Assembly (NCBI RefSeq): GCF_900104845.1
Contig: NZ_FNSR01000002.1
Location: 186,001 to 250,000, forward strand
Direction of reading: 5' to 3'
From: Paraburkholderia caballeronis
GTDB lineage: Bacteria; Pseudomonadota; Gammaproteobacteria; Burkholderiales; Burkholderiaceae
Length of the DNA: 64,000 nt
Part shown: positions 1 to 12,895 of the stretch, piece after piece
Layout: every line of letters starts with the position of its first letter
Numbering within the stretch: the first letter of the stretch is position 1
The notes under the pieces: generated by a model
Databases searched by the model: none
What the model was told of the DNA's origin: nothing
What the model saw: the letters and a program-made list of their open reading frames with translations, nothing else
Program-made: the position numbers and the translations under genes

Positions 1-658
1 GCTGCATCGTCGAGGCGTCGTAGACCTCGATGCGGTTCATCGGCGTGTTCGCGACGTATAGCATCGTATCGCTCGCCGCGAGACCGCCGATGCCGGCCTT
101 CGTGCCGGCCGGCACGTCGTTGATCTTCAGGAACGCGCCGGATAACTGCGCATGCGGATTCAGCGGATCGGCGGGCGGCTGGAACGCGGCCGCGCGCTTC
201 GTGTCGTCGAGCGGCCGGCGCGTGACGCCGTACCACTGCTGCCCCTTCGGCGGCCAGATGCCGCCGCCGATCAGGCGGCCCTTCTCGTTGCCGACGCCGA
301 CCGCCGCATACAGATAACGGCTGTTCACCGCGACCGCGCTGCCGCCGCTGCCGCCCCAGCCATGCGTGCCGCCGGCGAAGCCGAGCATCTTGCCGTCCTG
401 GTACGCGCTGATCTCGCCGCCGCTTTCGTCCCACGGCGCATTGGTGAACACCTTGCCGTCGCGCGTGACGGCGATCGCGGCGATGTCGATCTGCGTCCAC
501 GCGCCTTGCCCGTAGCCGTACGTATTGCCGATCCACGAAGTCGTGACCGGCAATTGCGGCGCGGCGACCGTCTGCACGGACGACGTGCAGACGAACACGG
601 TCAGCGCGGCAAGCGCGAGCAGGCGGCCCGGACGGCGATCGAAACGTGGCGACGACAA
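1..658 (-). CDS. Secreted beta-propeller-like protein of unknown function, 3' end outside window
   Basis: About 219 codons are visible and the stop lies beyond the left edge. I chose the TTG at 658 because GGAGGA sits 7 nt upstream of it; an in-frame ATG at 700 lacks a ribosome binding site. Residues 8-32 form a typical Sec signal peptide: basic RRPGR, a hydrophobic Leu/Ala core, then a cleavage region near VAAPQ. The mature part is rich in Gly, Trp and Asp, with short strands such as AVTRDGKVFTN and VNSRYLYAAV. These resemble the blades of NHL/SMP-30-like propellers, but I recognise no named family. It is divergent from the acyltransferase gene across an AT-rich spacer. A link to the polysaccharide locus is suggested only by position. 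Confidence 0.6.
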   Translation of the reverse strand, partial: MSSPRFDRRPGRLLALAALTVFVCTSSVQTVAAPQLPVTTSWIGNTYGYGQGAWTQIDIAAIAVTRDGKVFTNAPWDESGGEISAYQDGKMLGFAGGTHGWGGSGGSAVAVNSRYLYAAVGVGNEKGRLIGGGIWPPKGQQWYGVTRRPLDDTKRAAAFQPPADPLNPHAQLSGAFLKINDVPAGTKAGIGGLAASDTMLYVANTPMNRIEVYDASTMQ

Positions 659-4207
<3,549 letters not shown>

Positions 4208-4225
4208 ATTCATCCCCTTGCCGGT

Positions 4226-4255
4226 GGGCGGCCGCGCGCCGCCCGCTTTCGTTTA
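4226..4255 (+). terminator. Putative terminator after rmd
   Basis: A perfect 7-bp stem, GGGCGGC (4226-4232) with GCCGCCC (4238-4244) and a 5-nt loop, is followed by the moderately T-rich GCTTTCGTTTAT. It sits 19 bp after the rmd stop and would end the plus-strand operon before the converging bce operon. Confidence 0.6.
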
Positions 4256-4390
4256 TAGCCTTTGTCGCCTTTGTCGCCTTTTTCGTCATTGTCGCCGCCA
4301 CGCGCGAACGCGCCTCGGCGCTATCGTGAAGCCGACTGCCGCTTCATGACGACGCGCGCACAAGACAACCGTCCGCTCACGCGCTTCGCG

Positions 4391-4415
4391 TAAAACGAAC
4401 GGGGCGCGCCGTTCG
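4391..4415 (-). terminator. Terminator of the bceB-K operon
   Basis: Read on the minus strand, CGAACGG and CCGTTCG form a 7-bp stem (4396-4415) with a 6-nt loop, followed directly by TTTTA (4395-4391). It lies about 30 bp after the stop codon of the last minus-strand glycosyltransferase. Confidence 0.7.
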
Positions 4416-4446
4416 ACCGCCGCGCCCCGCTCCCTTCTCCGACGCG

Positions 4447-5601
4447 TCAAGCCGCGATCGCCTCCGCATAAACCCCGGCAACCCGCTTCGCGACCACCGC
4501 GTTATCGAAATGACGGCGCGCATAGTCGCGGCACGCATCCGCATCCGGCAGCTTCATGCGGCCCGTGAGCGCGGCCCCGATGCCGTCCGCGATCGCGTCC
4601 GCGCCGGTCGACGCCAGCACCAGATCCTTCGACAGCCCCGCGACCGCTTCCGGCAGCCCGCCGACCGGCGTCACGAGCACCGGCGTGCCGGCCGACAGCG
4701 ATTCGACGGTGATGAGCCCGAAGCCTTCGAGCGCGACGGTCGGCACGACCGACAGGTTCGCCGCGCGGTACAGCGACGGCAGATGCGCGTCCGGCACGAA
4801 GCCGAGCAGCTTCACGTTGTCCGCGAGGCCCGCGTCGTCGATCCTCTGCTGCAACTCCGCCTCCAGACGCCCCTTGCCCGCGATCAGCAGCAGCACGTCC
4901 GGATGCCGCGGCTTCAGCCGCTTCACCGCGTCGATCAGGTCTTCGAGGCCCATCCGGCGCACCAGCCGCCGCACCGCGAGGATGATCGGCCGGTCCTGCG
5001 GCAGTTGCAGCTTCATCCGCGCCTCGGCCGGCGAGCACGGCGGATCGAACTGCGCGGTGTCCACGCAGCCCGGCACCACGCGCACCCGGTCCGGCGCGAT
5101 GCCGTAGCGCCGCGTCAGGATCTCGCCGAACGCCTTCGACAGCACGATCAGCCGCGACGAACGCTCGTACACCGACTGTTCGAGGTGATGCTTGATCCGC
5201 TGGCTCAGGCTCGCCGCGCCCTCGACGAAACTCTCGTCGGCCCACGGCCCCTGGAAATGCGACACCTGCGGGATGCCGCGCGTCACGTCGAGGCCGGGGA
5301 ACGTGTACAGCGCGAAGTGCGACGAGATCACGTCGGGCCGCTGCTCGCGAATCTCGCGGCGCAACGCGCGGCGCGCGTCCATCAGGCGCAGCGGCAGCGG
5401 GCGCGACGCCGCGCCGAAGCCGCGGATCGCGCCGCCGCTGTCCTGCGCGACCTGCGGCGAACCGGCGACGACGCCGCGCACCTCGACGCCCGCGCCGGGC
5501 AGCGCGCCGACCAGCGAGTAATACATGCGGTCGAGACCGCCTGCGCGCTCGGGAAACCAGTGCATGCCGATCTGCAACGATTGGATGGATTGAGTGTTCA
5601 T
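4447..5601 (-). CDS. bceK: Family GT4 glycosyltransferase (BceK-like)
   Basis: A 384-residue GT-B fold enzyme expected to add one sugar of the lipid-linked repeat unit at the cytoplasmic membrane. The acceptor domain starts LQIGMHWFPERAGGLDR, with the Gly-Gly loop typical of GT4. The C-terminal half has VRRLVRRMGLEDLI, LIAGKG and the nucleotide-sugar motif EGFGLITVE (ExxxxxxxE). I chose the ATG at 5601, with GAGGAA 9 nt upstream; the longer frame to 5871 is low-complexity shadow. It starts 46 bp after the preceding glycosyltransferase and is last in the operon, before a clear terminator. Donor specificity cannot be read from sequence. The BceK name rests on position. Confidence 0.82.
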   Translation of the reverse strand: MNTQSIQSLQIGMHWFPERAGGLDRMYYSLVGALPGAGVEVRGVVAGSPQVAQDSGGAIRGFGAASRPLPLRLMDARRALRREIREQRPDVISSHFALYTFPGLDVTRGIPQVSHFQGPWADESFVEGAASLSQRIKHHLEQSVYERSSRLIVLSKAFGEILTRRYGIAPDRVRVVPGCVDTAQFDPPCSPAEARMKLQLPQDRPIILAVRRLVRRMGLEDLIDAVKRLKPRHPDVLLLIAGKGRLEAELQQRIDDAGLADNVKLLGFVPDAHLPSLYRAANLSVVPTVALEGFGLITVESLSAGTPVLVTPVGGLPEAVAGLSKDLVLASTGADAIADGIGAALTGRMKLPDADACRDYARRHFDNAVVAKRVAGVYAEAIAA

Positions 5602-5647
5602 CGCGTGGGGTTCCTCGGGTGGTCTTTTATCGATTCGTGGAATGACG

Positions 5648-6892
5648 TCATGGCGTTTTCGCGTGGCCGAACGCCGGGCCGGGCGCGAGCGGCGCGGGTT
5701 CGTCGCAGTCGGCGGCCTCTTCATGGCGCTCGTGCCGCTCATCGCGCGCGGCGGCCGGCGTGCCGCCGGCCAGTTGCCGGTACAGCGCGATGTACTGCGC
5801 GGCCATCCGCGCCCAGCCGAAGCCGCCCGCGAGCGCGGCGGCCGCGTCGCCCATCGCGCGGCGCGCGGCATCGTCGCCGGCCAGTTGCGCGATCGCGCCC
5901 GCGAGCGCCGGCGCGTCGTCCGGGTCGTCGAGCACGATCCCGCATTCGGGCGTGATGATCTCCGCGCCGCCCGCCGTGCGCGCGGTGACGACCGGCAGGC
6001 CGGACGCCATCGCTTCGAGCAGCGACAGGCTCATCGCCTCGTAGCGCGACGGAAACACATACGCATCGACCGAGCGCATCAGCACCGGCATCTCGCGCAC
6101 GAGGCCGAGAAAATGCACGCGCGACGCGATGCCGAGCGCGCGCGCCCGGTCCGGATACGGGCTGCCCGGCAGATAACCGGCGACCGCCAGATGCACGTGC
6201 TCCGGCAGTTGCTTCATCGCGTCGAGCACGGTGCCGAGGTTCTTGCGCGGCGTGCGCAGGTCGCCGACGAACAGCAGCAGGAACGCGCCGGGCGGCAGGT
6301 CGAACTTCGCGCGGTCGCCGTGCGCGGCCGCGAAACCCTGCGTATCGACGCCGTTGTAGATCACGTCGAGCCGTTCGACCGGATGCCCGCCCGACGCGCG
6401 GATCTCGTCCGCGACCTTCCTCGACACCGCCGCGATCACGCGGGTGCGCCGGTAGGCCCAGCGTTCCAGCACCGCGTTCGCGCGGGTATAGACGAACTGG
6501 TACGCGGACCACAGGCCGCGCGTGAGCCCGAACGGGTAGTACTTGCTGCGCGCCCAGCCGCCGTGCACGAAGTGCGCGGTGTTCACGTCGGCGCGCGCCC
6601 ACGTGATGAAGCCGTTCACGTGCAGCACGTCGAACTCGCGGCGATGGCGGCGCAGCCACAGCGCGCTCTTCGCGGCGAACACCTGCTGCCGCAGCAGGTT
6701 GGTCGGCCACCAGCGCGACGGCTGCACGCGCACCCAGTTCACCGCCGGATGCGCGGCCAGGTCGGGCGCGACGTGCGACGCGATCAGCGTGACCTCGAAC
6801 CCCTCGTTCAGCGCGGCGCGCGCGATCTCGTGATTCACGCGGCCCTGGCCGTCGTTGTGGCGCACGACGTGCGTGACGATGGCGACTTTCAT
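5648..6892 (-). CDS. bceJ: Family GT4 glycosyltransferase (BceJ-like)
   Basis: A 414-residue GT4 glycosyltransferase. The N-terminal domain begins VAIVTHVVRHNDGQGRV, with the donor/acceptor Gly loop. The C-terminal domain has FVGDLRTPRKNL, the central VAGYLPGS and the motif EAMSLSLLEAMASGLPVV with the paired Glu residues of GT4. The final 40 residues are a charged, Ala/Glu/His-rich tail unlikely to be part of the fold. It follows the polymerase gene by 10 bp. It probably adds one of the later sugars of the cepacian heptasaccharide; the exact linkage is unknown. Confidence 0.82.
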   Translation of the reverse strand: MKVAIVTHVVRHNDGQGRVNHEIARAALNEGFEVTLIASHVAPDLAAHPAVNWVRVQPSRWWPTNLLRQQVFAAKSALWLRRHRREFDVLHVNGFITWARADVNTAHFVHGGWARSKYYPFGLTRGLWSAYQFVYTRANAVLERWAYRRTRVIAAVSRKVADEIRASGGHPVERLDVIYNGVDTQGFAAAHGDRAKFDLPPGAFLLLFVGDLRTPRKNLGTVLDAMKQLPEHVHLAVAGYLPGSPYPDRARALGIASRVHFLGLVREMPVLMRSVDAYVFPSRYEAMSLSLLEAMASGLPVVTARTAGGAEIITPECGIVLDDPDDAPALAGAIAQLAGDDAARRAMGDAAAALAGGFGWARMAAQYIALYRQLAGGTPAAARDERHERHEEAADCDEPAPLAPGPAFGHAKTP

Positions 6893-6902
6893 GGTGCGAC
6901 TC

Positions 6903-8402
6903 TCAATCGGAAACCTCCGTGGTGCGGGCGGCGCCGCGTTGCGTCAGCTTGTGCCAGTGGCCCGCGCCGAGGATGGAAAACACGCTCGAAAACAGCAGCA
7001 GGCCGCCGGTGCCGACGAGCGAGTTCGTGAACACCAGCATCGCGAAGATCGCGACCGCGAGGCTCATGCACGCGGACACGTAGCGGTCGTGCTTCAGCCG
7101 GAACGACACCCGCACCGCGCGCGCGAGCAGCCACAGCACGCCGGACAGATACAGCAGCGTGCCGGGCCAGCCGAGCACGAACGGAATGTTCATCACGCCG
7201 CTGTCGAAGCTGCCGTACTTGCCGAGTTCGCCGTTGTTGCTGGACAGCTTCGTCGACGCGCCGGTCGCGCCGAGCCCTTCGCCGGTCACGTCGGTGAACG
7301 CGGTTTTCGCGAAGTCCGCGTAGAACTGGTTGCGCGCCTCGTAACTCTGGTCGTCGCTCAGGTTCACGAGCGTGGAAAGACGCGCCTGCATCCGGTCGGC
7401 GACCGGGCCGATCGCGAGCAGCGGCACGCACACCGCCGCGAGCACCAGCGCGCTGACGACGATGCGGATGCGCACCCGGTTGCTCGACTTCACCAGCTGG
7501 ATCAGCATCGCGATCGCCCAGCCGCCCCACGTCGAGCGCACCAGCGACAGCGCGAACGCGAAGAAGCCGAACGCGGCCGCGACCCAGCGCACGCGATGCT
7601 GCGCGGCCATCACGAACACCATCGCGCCCATCATCGCGAACGCGAACGGTCCCGATGAATTCATCGTGCTGAACACGCGCACGCCGAGCGGCACCGGGTC
7701 GCCCTGCGAGTTCATGTCGGAGCCGATCATCCACATCGCGTCCCACTGCGGCATCACGAAGAACTGCACGAGCCCGTAGGCGCCCATCACGAGCATCCCG
7801 TAGATGAACGAATTCACGATCGTCCTGCGGTACTCCGGGTACTGGCGCGCGTTCGCCATGATGTGAAAGCCGATCAGCAGCGGATACGCCCAGTTCGCGA
7901 GGTCGTAGGTGGCCGCGAGCGGCCCGCTCGACACGACGCCGACGACGAACGCGTACAGCAGCCCGAGCAGCGCGAGCAGCACCGGCAGCCCGCGCCGCTG
8001 CGCGAGGATCGGGTAATAGCGGACGAGCGACAGCGCGCTGATCATCGTGACCGCGAGCGGCGCGATCTGGATCAGGCTGGTCGGCGTGAACGCGCCCTTG
8101 CCGTAGTCCGCGAGCCGCCGCACCTCGGGGCTCAGGAACCACATCCACCACATGAAGCCGACGTAGCGCGCCGGGTTCACGAAGTACAGCCACAGGCCCG
8201 TCGCGACCGACAGCACCGGGAACGCAAGCGTCAGCACCGTGCCCTGGTGCGCGAGCACCAGCAGCGCGGTGACGACCCACAGCAGCAGCGGCGGCAGCGT
8301 ATCGCGGCCGAGCGCGCCGCGCAGGCCGCGCGCGCGGCGGCGCGCGCCGGGCGGTTCCGGCGACGCGGCGACCGCGAACGCGCCTGTCGGTGGCATCCGC
8401 AT
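6903..8402 (-). CDS. bceI: Wzy-type polysaccharide polymerase (BceI-like)
   Basis: A 499-residue inner-membrane protein with about ten or more hydrophobic helices, including LLLWVVTALLVLAHQG near residue 40, and a large loop in the second half (around NLSDDQSYEARNQFYADF). This is the layout of Wzy O-antigen/capsule polymerases, which join lipid-linked repeat units on the periplasmic face. Family members share little sequence identity, so the call rests on topology and on its place between glycosyltransferases. Its ATG lies 2 nt beyond the stop of the upstream glycosyltransferase (TGACGATG), with AGGA 7 nt before it, suggesting coupled translation. The upstream part of the open frame (to 9365) is shadow. 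Confidence 0.8.
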   Translation of the reverse strand: MRMPPTGAFAVAASPEPPGARRRARGLRGALGRDTLPPLLLWVVTALLVLAHQGTVLTLAFPVLSVATGLWLYFVNPARYVGFMWWMWFLSPEVRRLADYGKGAFTPTSLIQIAPLAVTMISALSLVRYYPILAQRRGLPVLLALLGLLYAFVVGVVSSGPLAATYDLANWAYPLLIGFHIMANARQYPEYRRTIVNSFIYGMLVMGAYGLVQFFVMPQWDAMWMIGSDMNSQGDPVPLGVRVFSTMNSSGPFAFAMMGAMVFVMAAQHRVRWVAAAFGFFAFALSLVRSTWGGWAIAMLIQLVKSSNRVRIRIVVSALVLAAVCVPLLAIGPVADRMQARLSTLVNLSDDQSYEARNQFYADFAKTAFTDVTGEGLGATGASTKLSSNNGELGKYGSFDSGVMNIPFVLGWPGTLLYLSGVLWLLARAVRVSFRLKHDRYVSACMSLAVAIFAMLVFTNSLVGTGGLLLFSSVFSILGAGHWHKLTQRGAARTTEVSD

Positions 8403-8404
8403 CG

Positions 8405-9577
8405 TCACATCCTGCCCGGCCACTGGCCGGAAGCGTTGCGCACCGCGTCGGGGGAAAGCGGCGCGGCGTCCAGATCCGCGCCCACGCCGGCCCCGGCATC
8501 GCGCTGGTTCAGCATCTCGCGCGTCAACTGCGCGTGCTGCCGCGCGAAGTGCTGGGTGGTGAGGTCGCGCTCGCGCAACTGCCCGCACGCGGCCTGCGCC
8601 TGCCGCAACGCGCGCGACGGCGCGTCCAGCAGCGCGTTCACCGCGGCGCGCAACTGCGCCGGATCGAACGGCTCGACGTACGACACCGCGTCGTCGTCGA
8701 AGTAGTCGTCGAGCGCGCCGACGCGCGTCGCGACCATCGGCTTGCCGAGCGCGGCCGCTTCGAGCATCACCGTGATCCCGGACGCGTGCGTGTTCGGCCG
8801 CAGCGGCACGACGATCAGGTCGGCCCATTCGTAGAGCGCGTGCTGCTCGTCGATGCCCGACACGCGCACGATCTCGACGTTCGGCGCGCGCACCGACGCG
8901 GGAATGCGCCGCCGCGTCGCGATCCGCACCGCGTAGCGCGCATCGTGGCCGAGCGCCGTCGCGAGCGTCGTCCAGTCGCGGTCGCGGTCGTTGCCGATCG
9001 CGGCGACGCGCAGCGGCGTATGCGGCTGCCACTGCGACGGCGGCCGCAGCGGGAAGTCGTTCGTGTTCAGCCCATAGAACACGTGGCGCGCGGCGCGGCC
9101 GAAATAACGGCCGCACAGCGCGGCGTTCTCGCTCGCGAGCGTCGTCAGCAGGTCCGCGCGCGCCAGCAGCCGGCGATACAGCGCGCGCCGCAGCGGCCCG
9201 TAACCGGGCCAGCGGTCGAGCAGCCACACGCTCTGCGCGAGCAGCAGCGGACGCCTGCCGCGCCGGCGCGCGTTCATCAGCAACAGCAGCGACACCGCCA
9301 GATGCTCCTGCTCGGTATGCGTCCACACCGCGTCCGCCGCGAGGATCGCGCGGCGGTTGCGCCACGTATGGACGAAGTCGAAACCGAGCGCCGCCTTCAG
9401 CGCGCGGCGCACGAAGCGCACCGGGCGGCTCTCCGCCGCGTCGCGCGAATAGTTCAGCGCGAACTCGTCGGACTCCGCGTGGTGATAGCCGTACAGGCAG
9501 CCGATGTCCTCGCCTTTCCGGTAGTGGCGCGGGTCGGCGCCGTAGAACAGATGGACGTGGACTTGCGTGGCGGTCAT
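8405..9577 (-). CDS. bceH: Glycosyltransferase (BceH-like)
   Basis: A 390-residue GT-B glycosyltransferase. The start is fixed by GGAGGAG 6 nt before the ATG at 9577. The N-terminus VHVHLFYGADPRHYRKGE resembles BceH-type enzymes. The C-terminal part carries VAAIGNDRDRDW, VPLRPNTHASGITVMLEAA and a Gly-Lys-Pro stretch, the GT4-like donor-binding region. It is followed 2 nt later by the polymerase and preceded by the GT2 enzyme BceG after a 49-bp gap. Substrate is not deducible; a mannosyl donor is plausible by analogy. Confidence 0.8.
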   Translation of the reverse strand: MTATQVHVHLFYGADPRHYRKGEDIGCLYGYHHAESDEFALNYSRDAAESRPVRFVRRALKAALGFDFVHTWRNRRAILAADAVWTHTEQEHLAVSLLLLMNARRRGRRPLLLAQSVWLLDRWPGYGPLRRALYRRLLARADLLTTLASENAALCGRYFGRAARHVFYGLNTNDFPLRPPSQWQPHTPLRVAAIGNDRDRDWTTLATALGHDARYAVRIATRRRIPASVRAPNVEIVRVSGIDEQHALYEWADLIVVPLRPNTHASGITVMLEAAALGKPMVATRVGALDDYFDDDAVSYVEPFDPAQLRAAVNALLDAPSRALRQAQAACGQLRERDLTTQHFARQHAQLTREMLNQRDAGAGVGADLDAAPLSPDAVRNASGQWPGRM

Positions 9578-9626
9578 GCGTGCTCCTCCGTGGGTTCGAT
9601 GGCGGGCGGCGGCAGATCGCGGACGC

Positions 9627-10556
9627 TCACCGCATCGCGCGGCGGGCTTCGCGCGCGCCGCCGCGCACCGCGCGCCATTGCGCGAACGCGGCGAGCGGCG
9701 CGCTGCGGCCGCGCAGCACGCCGAGACCCGTATGCAGCAGGCCCGGATACACGCGCGTGCCGACGAGCGCATACCACCACCACGCGGTCTCGCGGTGCAG
9801 CGGCGGCAGATGCGCGCGCAGGATCAGATGCAGGTTGTAGGCGGCGTTGCGCTTCGACGCGAGCGTCTGCGCGTTGCGCGGGTCCTCGCCGAAACGCGGC
9901 GCCGGAAAATGATCGACCGCGACGAGCGGGTCGTACACGAGCTTCCAGCCCGCGCGCTTCACGCTCATGCTGAACGCCATGTCGTTGTGGACCTGCGCGC
10001 CCGCGCCGCGCAGCCGGCTGTCGAAGCGCTGCCCGCGAATCGCGTCGCGCCGGTAGCTCATGTTCGCGCCCTTCAGCAGATCGACTTCGCGCGCGCCGCC
10101 GACGCCGAGGTGATGGTTGCCGACGATGCGTCCCGAGAGGCGCACCTTGCCGACCAGCGGCTGCTCGCCGTCGAGCACGCGGCCGTTCTCGTGCACCCAG
10201 TCGCGGCCGCCCAGCGCGCCGAGCTTCGGGTCCGCCTCGAACGCGGCCGCGATCCGCGCGAGCCAGTCCACGCGCGGCGCGGCGTCGTCGTCGGTGATCG
10301 CGATCACGTCGCCGGTCGCGGCGTCGAGGCCGCGGTTCAGCGCGGCCACCTGGCCCGGCTGATCGACCAGCGCGACGTCGACCGGCAGCACGCGCGGCGT
10401 CACGTGCTCCGCGAGACATGCGTGGGTCGCTTCGTCTTCGGCGCGCGCGACCACGACGATCTGGTCCGGCGCGCGCTGCTGGCGCAACAGCGCGGACAGG
10501 CAGCGCGCGAGATCTTCGGGGCGGCGCCAGGTCGGCACGAGTACGGTCACTTTCAT
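9627..10556 (-). CDS. bceG: Family GT2 glycosyltransferase (BceG-like)
   Basis: A 309-residue GT-A fold inverting glycosyltransferase. The N-terminus MKVTVLVPTWRRPEDLARCL is the family opening, and AITDDDAAPRVDWL holds the metal-binding Asp cluster (about residues 96-98). Downstream are GANMSYRRDAI and the acidic HNDMAF region that usually provides the catalytic base. The start ATG at 10556 is preceded by a weak GAGAAAG. It lies 47 bp after bceF in the same operon, so it probably acts early on the undecaprenyl-linked acceptor. The long open frame running upstream to 12398 belongs to the antisense shadow of bceF. Confidence 0.82.
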   Translation of the reverse strand: MKVTVLVPTWRRPEDLARCLSALLRQQRAPDQIVVVARAEDEATHACLAEHVTPRVLPVDVALVDQPGQVAALNRGLDAATGDVIAITDDDAAPRVDWLARIAAAFEADPKLGALGGRDWVHENGRVLDGEQPLVGKVRLSGRIVGNHHLGVGGAREVDLLKGANMSYRRDAIRGQRFDSRLRGAGAQVHNDMAFSMSVKRAGWKLVYDPLVAVDHFPAPRFGEDPRNAQTLASKRNAAYNLHLILRAHLPPLHRETAWWWYALVGTRVYPGLLHTGLGVLRGRSAPLAAFAQWRAVRGGAREARRAMR

Positions 10557-10603
10557 CGCGTCTTTCTCGGGTTGTGCGGATCGGGAGGGGGCGGGCCGAG
10601 CCA

Positions 10604-12826
10604 TCAGGTGCTCAGGTATTCCTGCACCGCCGTGTAGCCATAGCCGTAGCTGTTGCGCGCGCGCTGCGGCACCGCGTTGAAGATGCCGCCCTGCACGTTG
10701 ACGCCGGCCGAGCGCAGCCGCTTCAGCGTGTCGGCGATCTCGCCTTCGGAATGCATGCCCGAGCGCAGCACGAGGAACGTCGAGCCCGCGTGGCCGCCGA
10801 TGATCGCCGCGTCGGTCACCGCGAGCACCGGCGGCGTGTCGATCAGCAGCACGTCGTAACGCTTCGACAGCCCGTCGAGGTACTGGCCGAGACGCGGCGA
10901 CATCAGCAGTTCGGACGGATTCGGCGGGCGGCGGCCGCACGACACGAAATGCAGGTTGTCGATCTCGGTCGAGCGGATCGCCTCGTCGAGCGCGATCTGG
11001 CCGGACAGCAGTTCGGAGAAACCGCCCTCCTGCGGGCCGCCCAGATAACGTTCGAGCGCGCCGCGCCGCATGTCGCCGTCGATCATCAGCACGCGCTTGC
11101 CCGAATGCGCGAGCAGCACCGCGAGGTTCGCGGTCAAAAAGCTCTTGCCGACGCCCGGCACCGAGCCGGTCAGCACGATCACGCGGTTCTTCGCGTCCAT
11201 CATGCTGAACTGCAGCGACGTGCGCAGGCTGCGCAGGCTCTCGACGGTCAGGTCGCGCGGCCGCGAATTCGCGAGCACTTCGCGCAGCCGCGAGCCGCCC
11301 GGCGCGGGGCCGCGTTTTTCGAGCGCCGCCTGTTCGGACGACAGCGGCACGAGCCCGTACACCGGCAGATGGAACGAACGCTCGATCTGCTCCGCGTCGA
11401 CGATGCCCTTGAACATGTTCCGGCGCAGCAGCACGAAGCCGGTGCCGAGAATCAGGCCGAGCAGCGCGGCGGCGGACACGATCAGCACGCGCTTGGGCTT
11501 CGACGGCTGGCCCGGCCGCATCGCCGAATCGACGATGTGCACGTTGCCGCCGGTGCCGACGCGCTGCACCGACAGTTCCTGGATGCGGTTCAGCAGCAGC
11601 ACGTAGATGTCCTCGGCCACCTTCGCGTCGCGCTGCAATTGCACCGCCTTCACCTCGGTCGCCGGCAGGTCGCGAAAACGCGTGTCGAACTTCTGGCGTT
11701 CGCCTTCGAGCTGCGCGAGCTGCTGGCGCGCGGCGACGATGACCGGGTGCTCGTCGCCGAAGCGTTGCAGCATCGACGCGATCTGCAACTGCATCGCGGA
11801 AATCTGCTGCTCGTACTGCACGCTGCCTTCGAGGTAGATCTTCGCTTCGTCGCTCGCGTTGATCGAGCCGGATTTGCTCTGGTACGCGGTCAGCGCGGCT
11901 TCCGCGTTTTCGAGGTCGCGCTTCAGGCGCGGCTGCTCGCTGCGCAGGAAGTCGAGCATCTTGCTCGCGTCGGCCTGCTTGGTCGCGACGTGCTCGCGCA
12001 GATACGACTGCGCGAGCGCATTCGCGATGTCGGCCGCGCGCGCCGGATCGGTGTCCTCCAGCGAGATGCCGATCACGCCGGTCTGCTTGCCCTGCTCCTG
12101 CACCTGGATCGCGGACTGGAAGCCGGTGATCGCGTCGAGGTCGTTCATCCGCACGACGGTGAAGCGCGTGCCGGGCCGCGCCACGAGCCTGCTGACCAGC
12201 AGCGACACGCCGCCGCCCTGCGCGGCCTCGCCAACCCGGCCTTCGAGCAGCCGTGCGCCGTCCGGGCCGCTCACCACGTAGCGGCCGTCGTCGAGCGCGG
12301 TCAGCGTCAGCTTGCGGCCTTCGAGTTCCGGCGCGACGTCGACCGCGTCGACGTTCACGACCTCGCCGCCCCACGCGAACGAACCGAGGCCGAGCCACGG
12401 CCGCGACGGCGTGCCGGGCGTCGCGAGCCGGTTCGCCAGGTTGCCGAGCACCGGCACCGTGACCGGCGTCACCGAGAAGTTCAGGTGGAACTGCTTGACC
12501 ACCGGTTCGACGACGCTGCGGCTCTTGATCATCTGGATCTCGGCGTCGGTCGGCAGCGAGCCGGACGAGCCGCTCGTGATCGACGCGCCGGTCTGCGTCT
12601 GCGTGAGCGCCTGCGACGTGTAGTCGGCCGGCTCGACGCGCACCTGGGTGTCGGCGCTGTAGACCGGTTTCGCGACGTAGCAGTAGAAGACCGCGATCGC
12701 GACGACGGCCGCCGCGATGCCGATCAGCCAGCCGATGTCGTCGACGATGACGCGCAGCAACTGGCCGAGGACGACGTCCTCTTCCTCGGTGCGGGCAGCG
12801 TGGCCCGGATGACTGGTGGGTTGCAT
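10604..12826 (-). CDS. bceF: Tyrosine autokinase and chain-length regulator (Wzc/BceF)
   Basis: A 740-residue inner-membrane bacterial tyrosine kinase that controls polymer length and export with the outer-membrane channel and the phosphatase encoded just downstream. In order: Wzz domain with a first membrane helix near residues 30-50 (WLIGIAAAVVAIAVFYCYV), a long periplasmic coiled-coil region (about 280-400), a second helix near 445-465, and a C-terminal kinase domain. The kinase has Walker A GSVPGVGKS, Walker A' MIDGDMRRG and Walker B LLIDTPPV. The extreme C-terminus has four Tyr within NSYGYGYTAVQEY, the usual autophosphorylation cluster. GTG at 12832 is an alternative start two codons earlier. 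Confidence 0.93.
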   Translation of the reverse strand: MQPTSHPGHAARTEEEDVVLGQLLRVIVDDIGWLIGIAAAVVAIAVFYCYVAKPVYSADTQVRVEPADYTSQALTQTQTGASITSGSSGSLPTDAEIQMIKSRSVVEPVVKQFHLNFSVTPVTVPVLGNLANRLATPGTPSRPWLGLGSFAWGGEVVNVDAVDVAPELEGRKLTLTALDDGRYVVSGPDGARLLEGRVGEAAQGGGVSLLVSRLVARPGTRFTVVRMNDLDAITGFQSAIQVQEQGKQTGVIGISLEDTDPARAADIANALAQSYLREHVATKQADASKMLDFLRSEQPRLKRDLENAEAALTAYQSKSGSINASDEAKIYLEGSVQYEQQISAMQLQIASMLQRFGDEHPVIVAARQQLAQLEGERQKFDTRFRDLPATEVKAVQLQRDAKVAEDIYVLLLNRIQELSVQRVGTGGNVHIVDSAMRPGQPSKPKRVLIVSAAALLGLILGTGFVLLRRNMFKGIVDAEQIERSFHLPVYGLVPLSSEQAALEKRGPAPGGSRLREVLANSRPRDLTVESLRSLRTSLQFSMMDAKNRVIVLTGSVPGVGKSFLTANLAVLLAHSGKRVLMIDGDMRRGALERYLGGPQEGGFSELLSGQIALDEAIRSTEIDNLHFVSCGRRPPNPSELLMSPRLGQYLDGLSKRYDVLLIDTPPVLAVTDAAIIGGHAGSTFLVLRSGMHSEGEIADTLKRLRSAGVNVQGGIFNAVPQRARNSYGYGYTAVQEYLST

Positions 12827-12895
12827 ACTCACGATTCGATCCCGATGTTTGTGGCGTTGCTCATGCCTGACCCGATATCCGTTGCAAACCGCGCG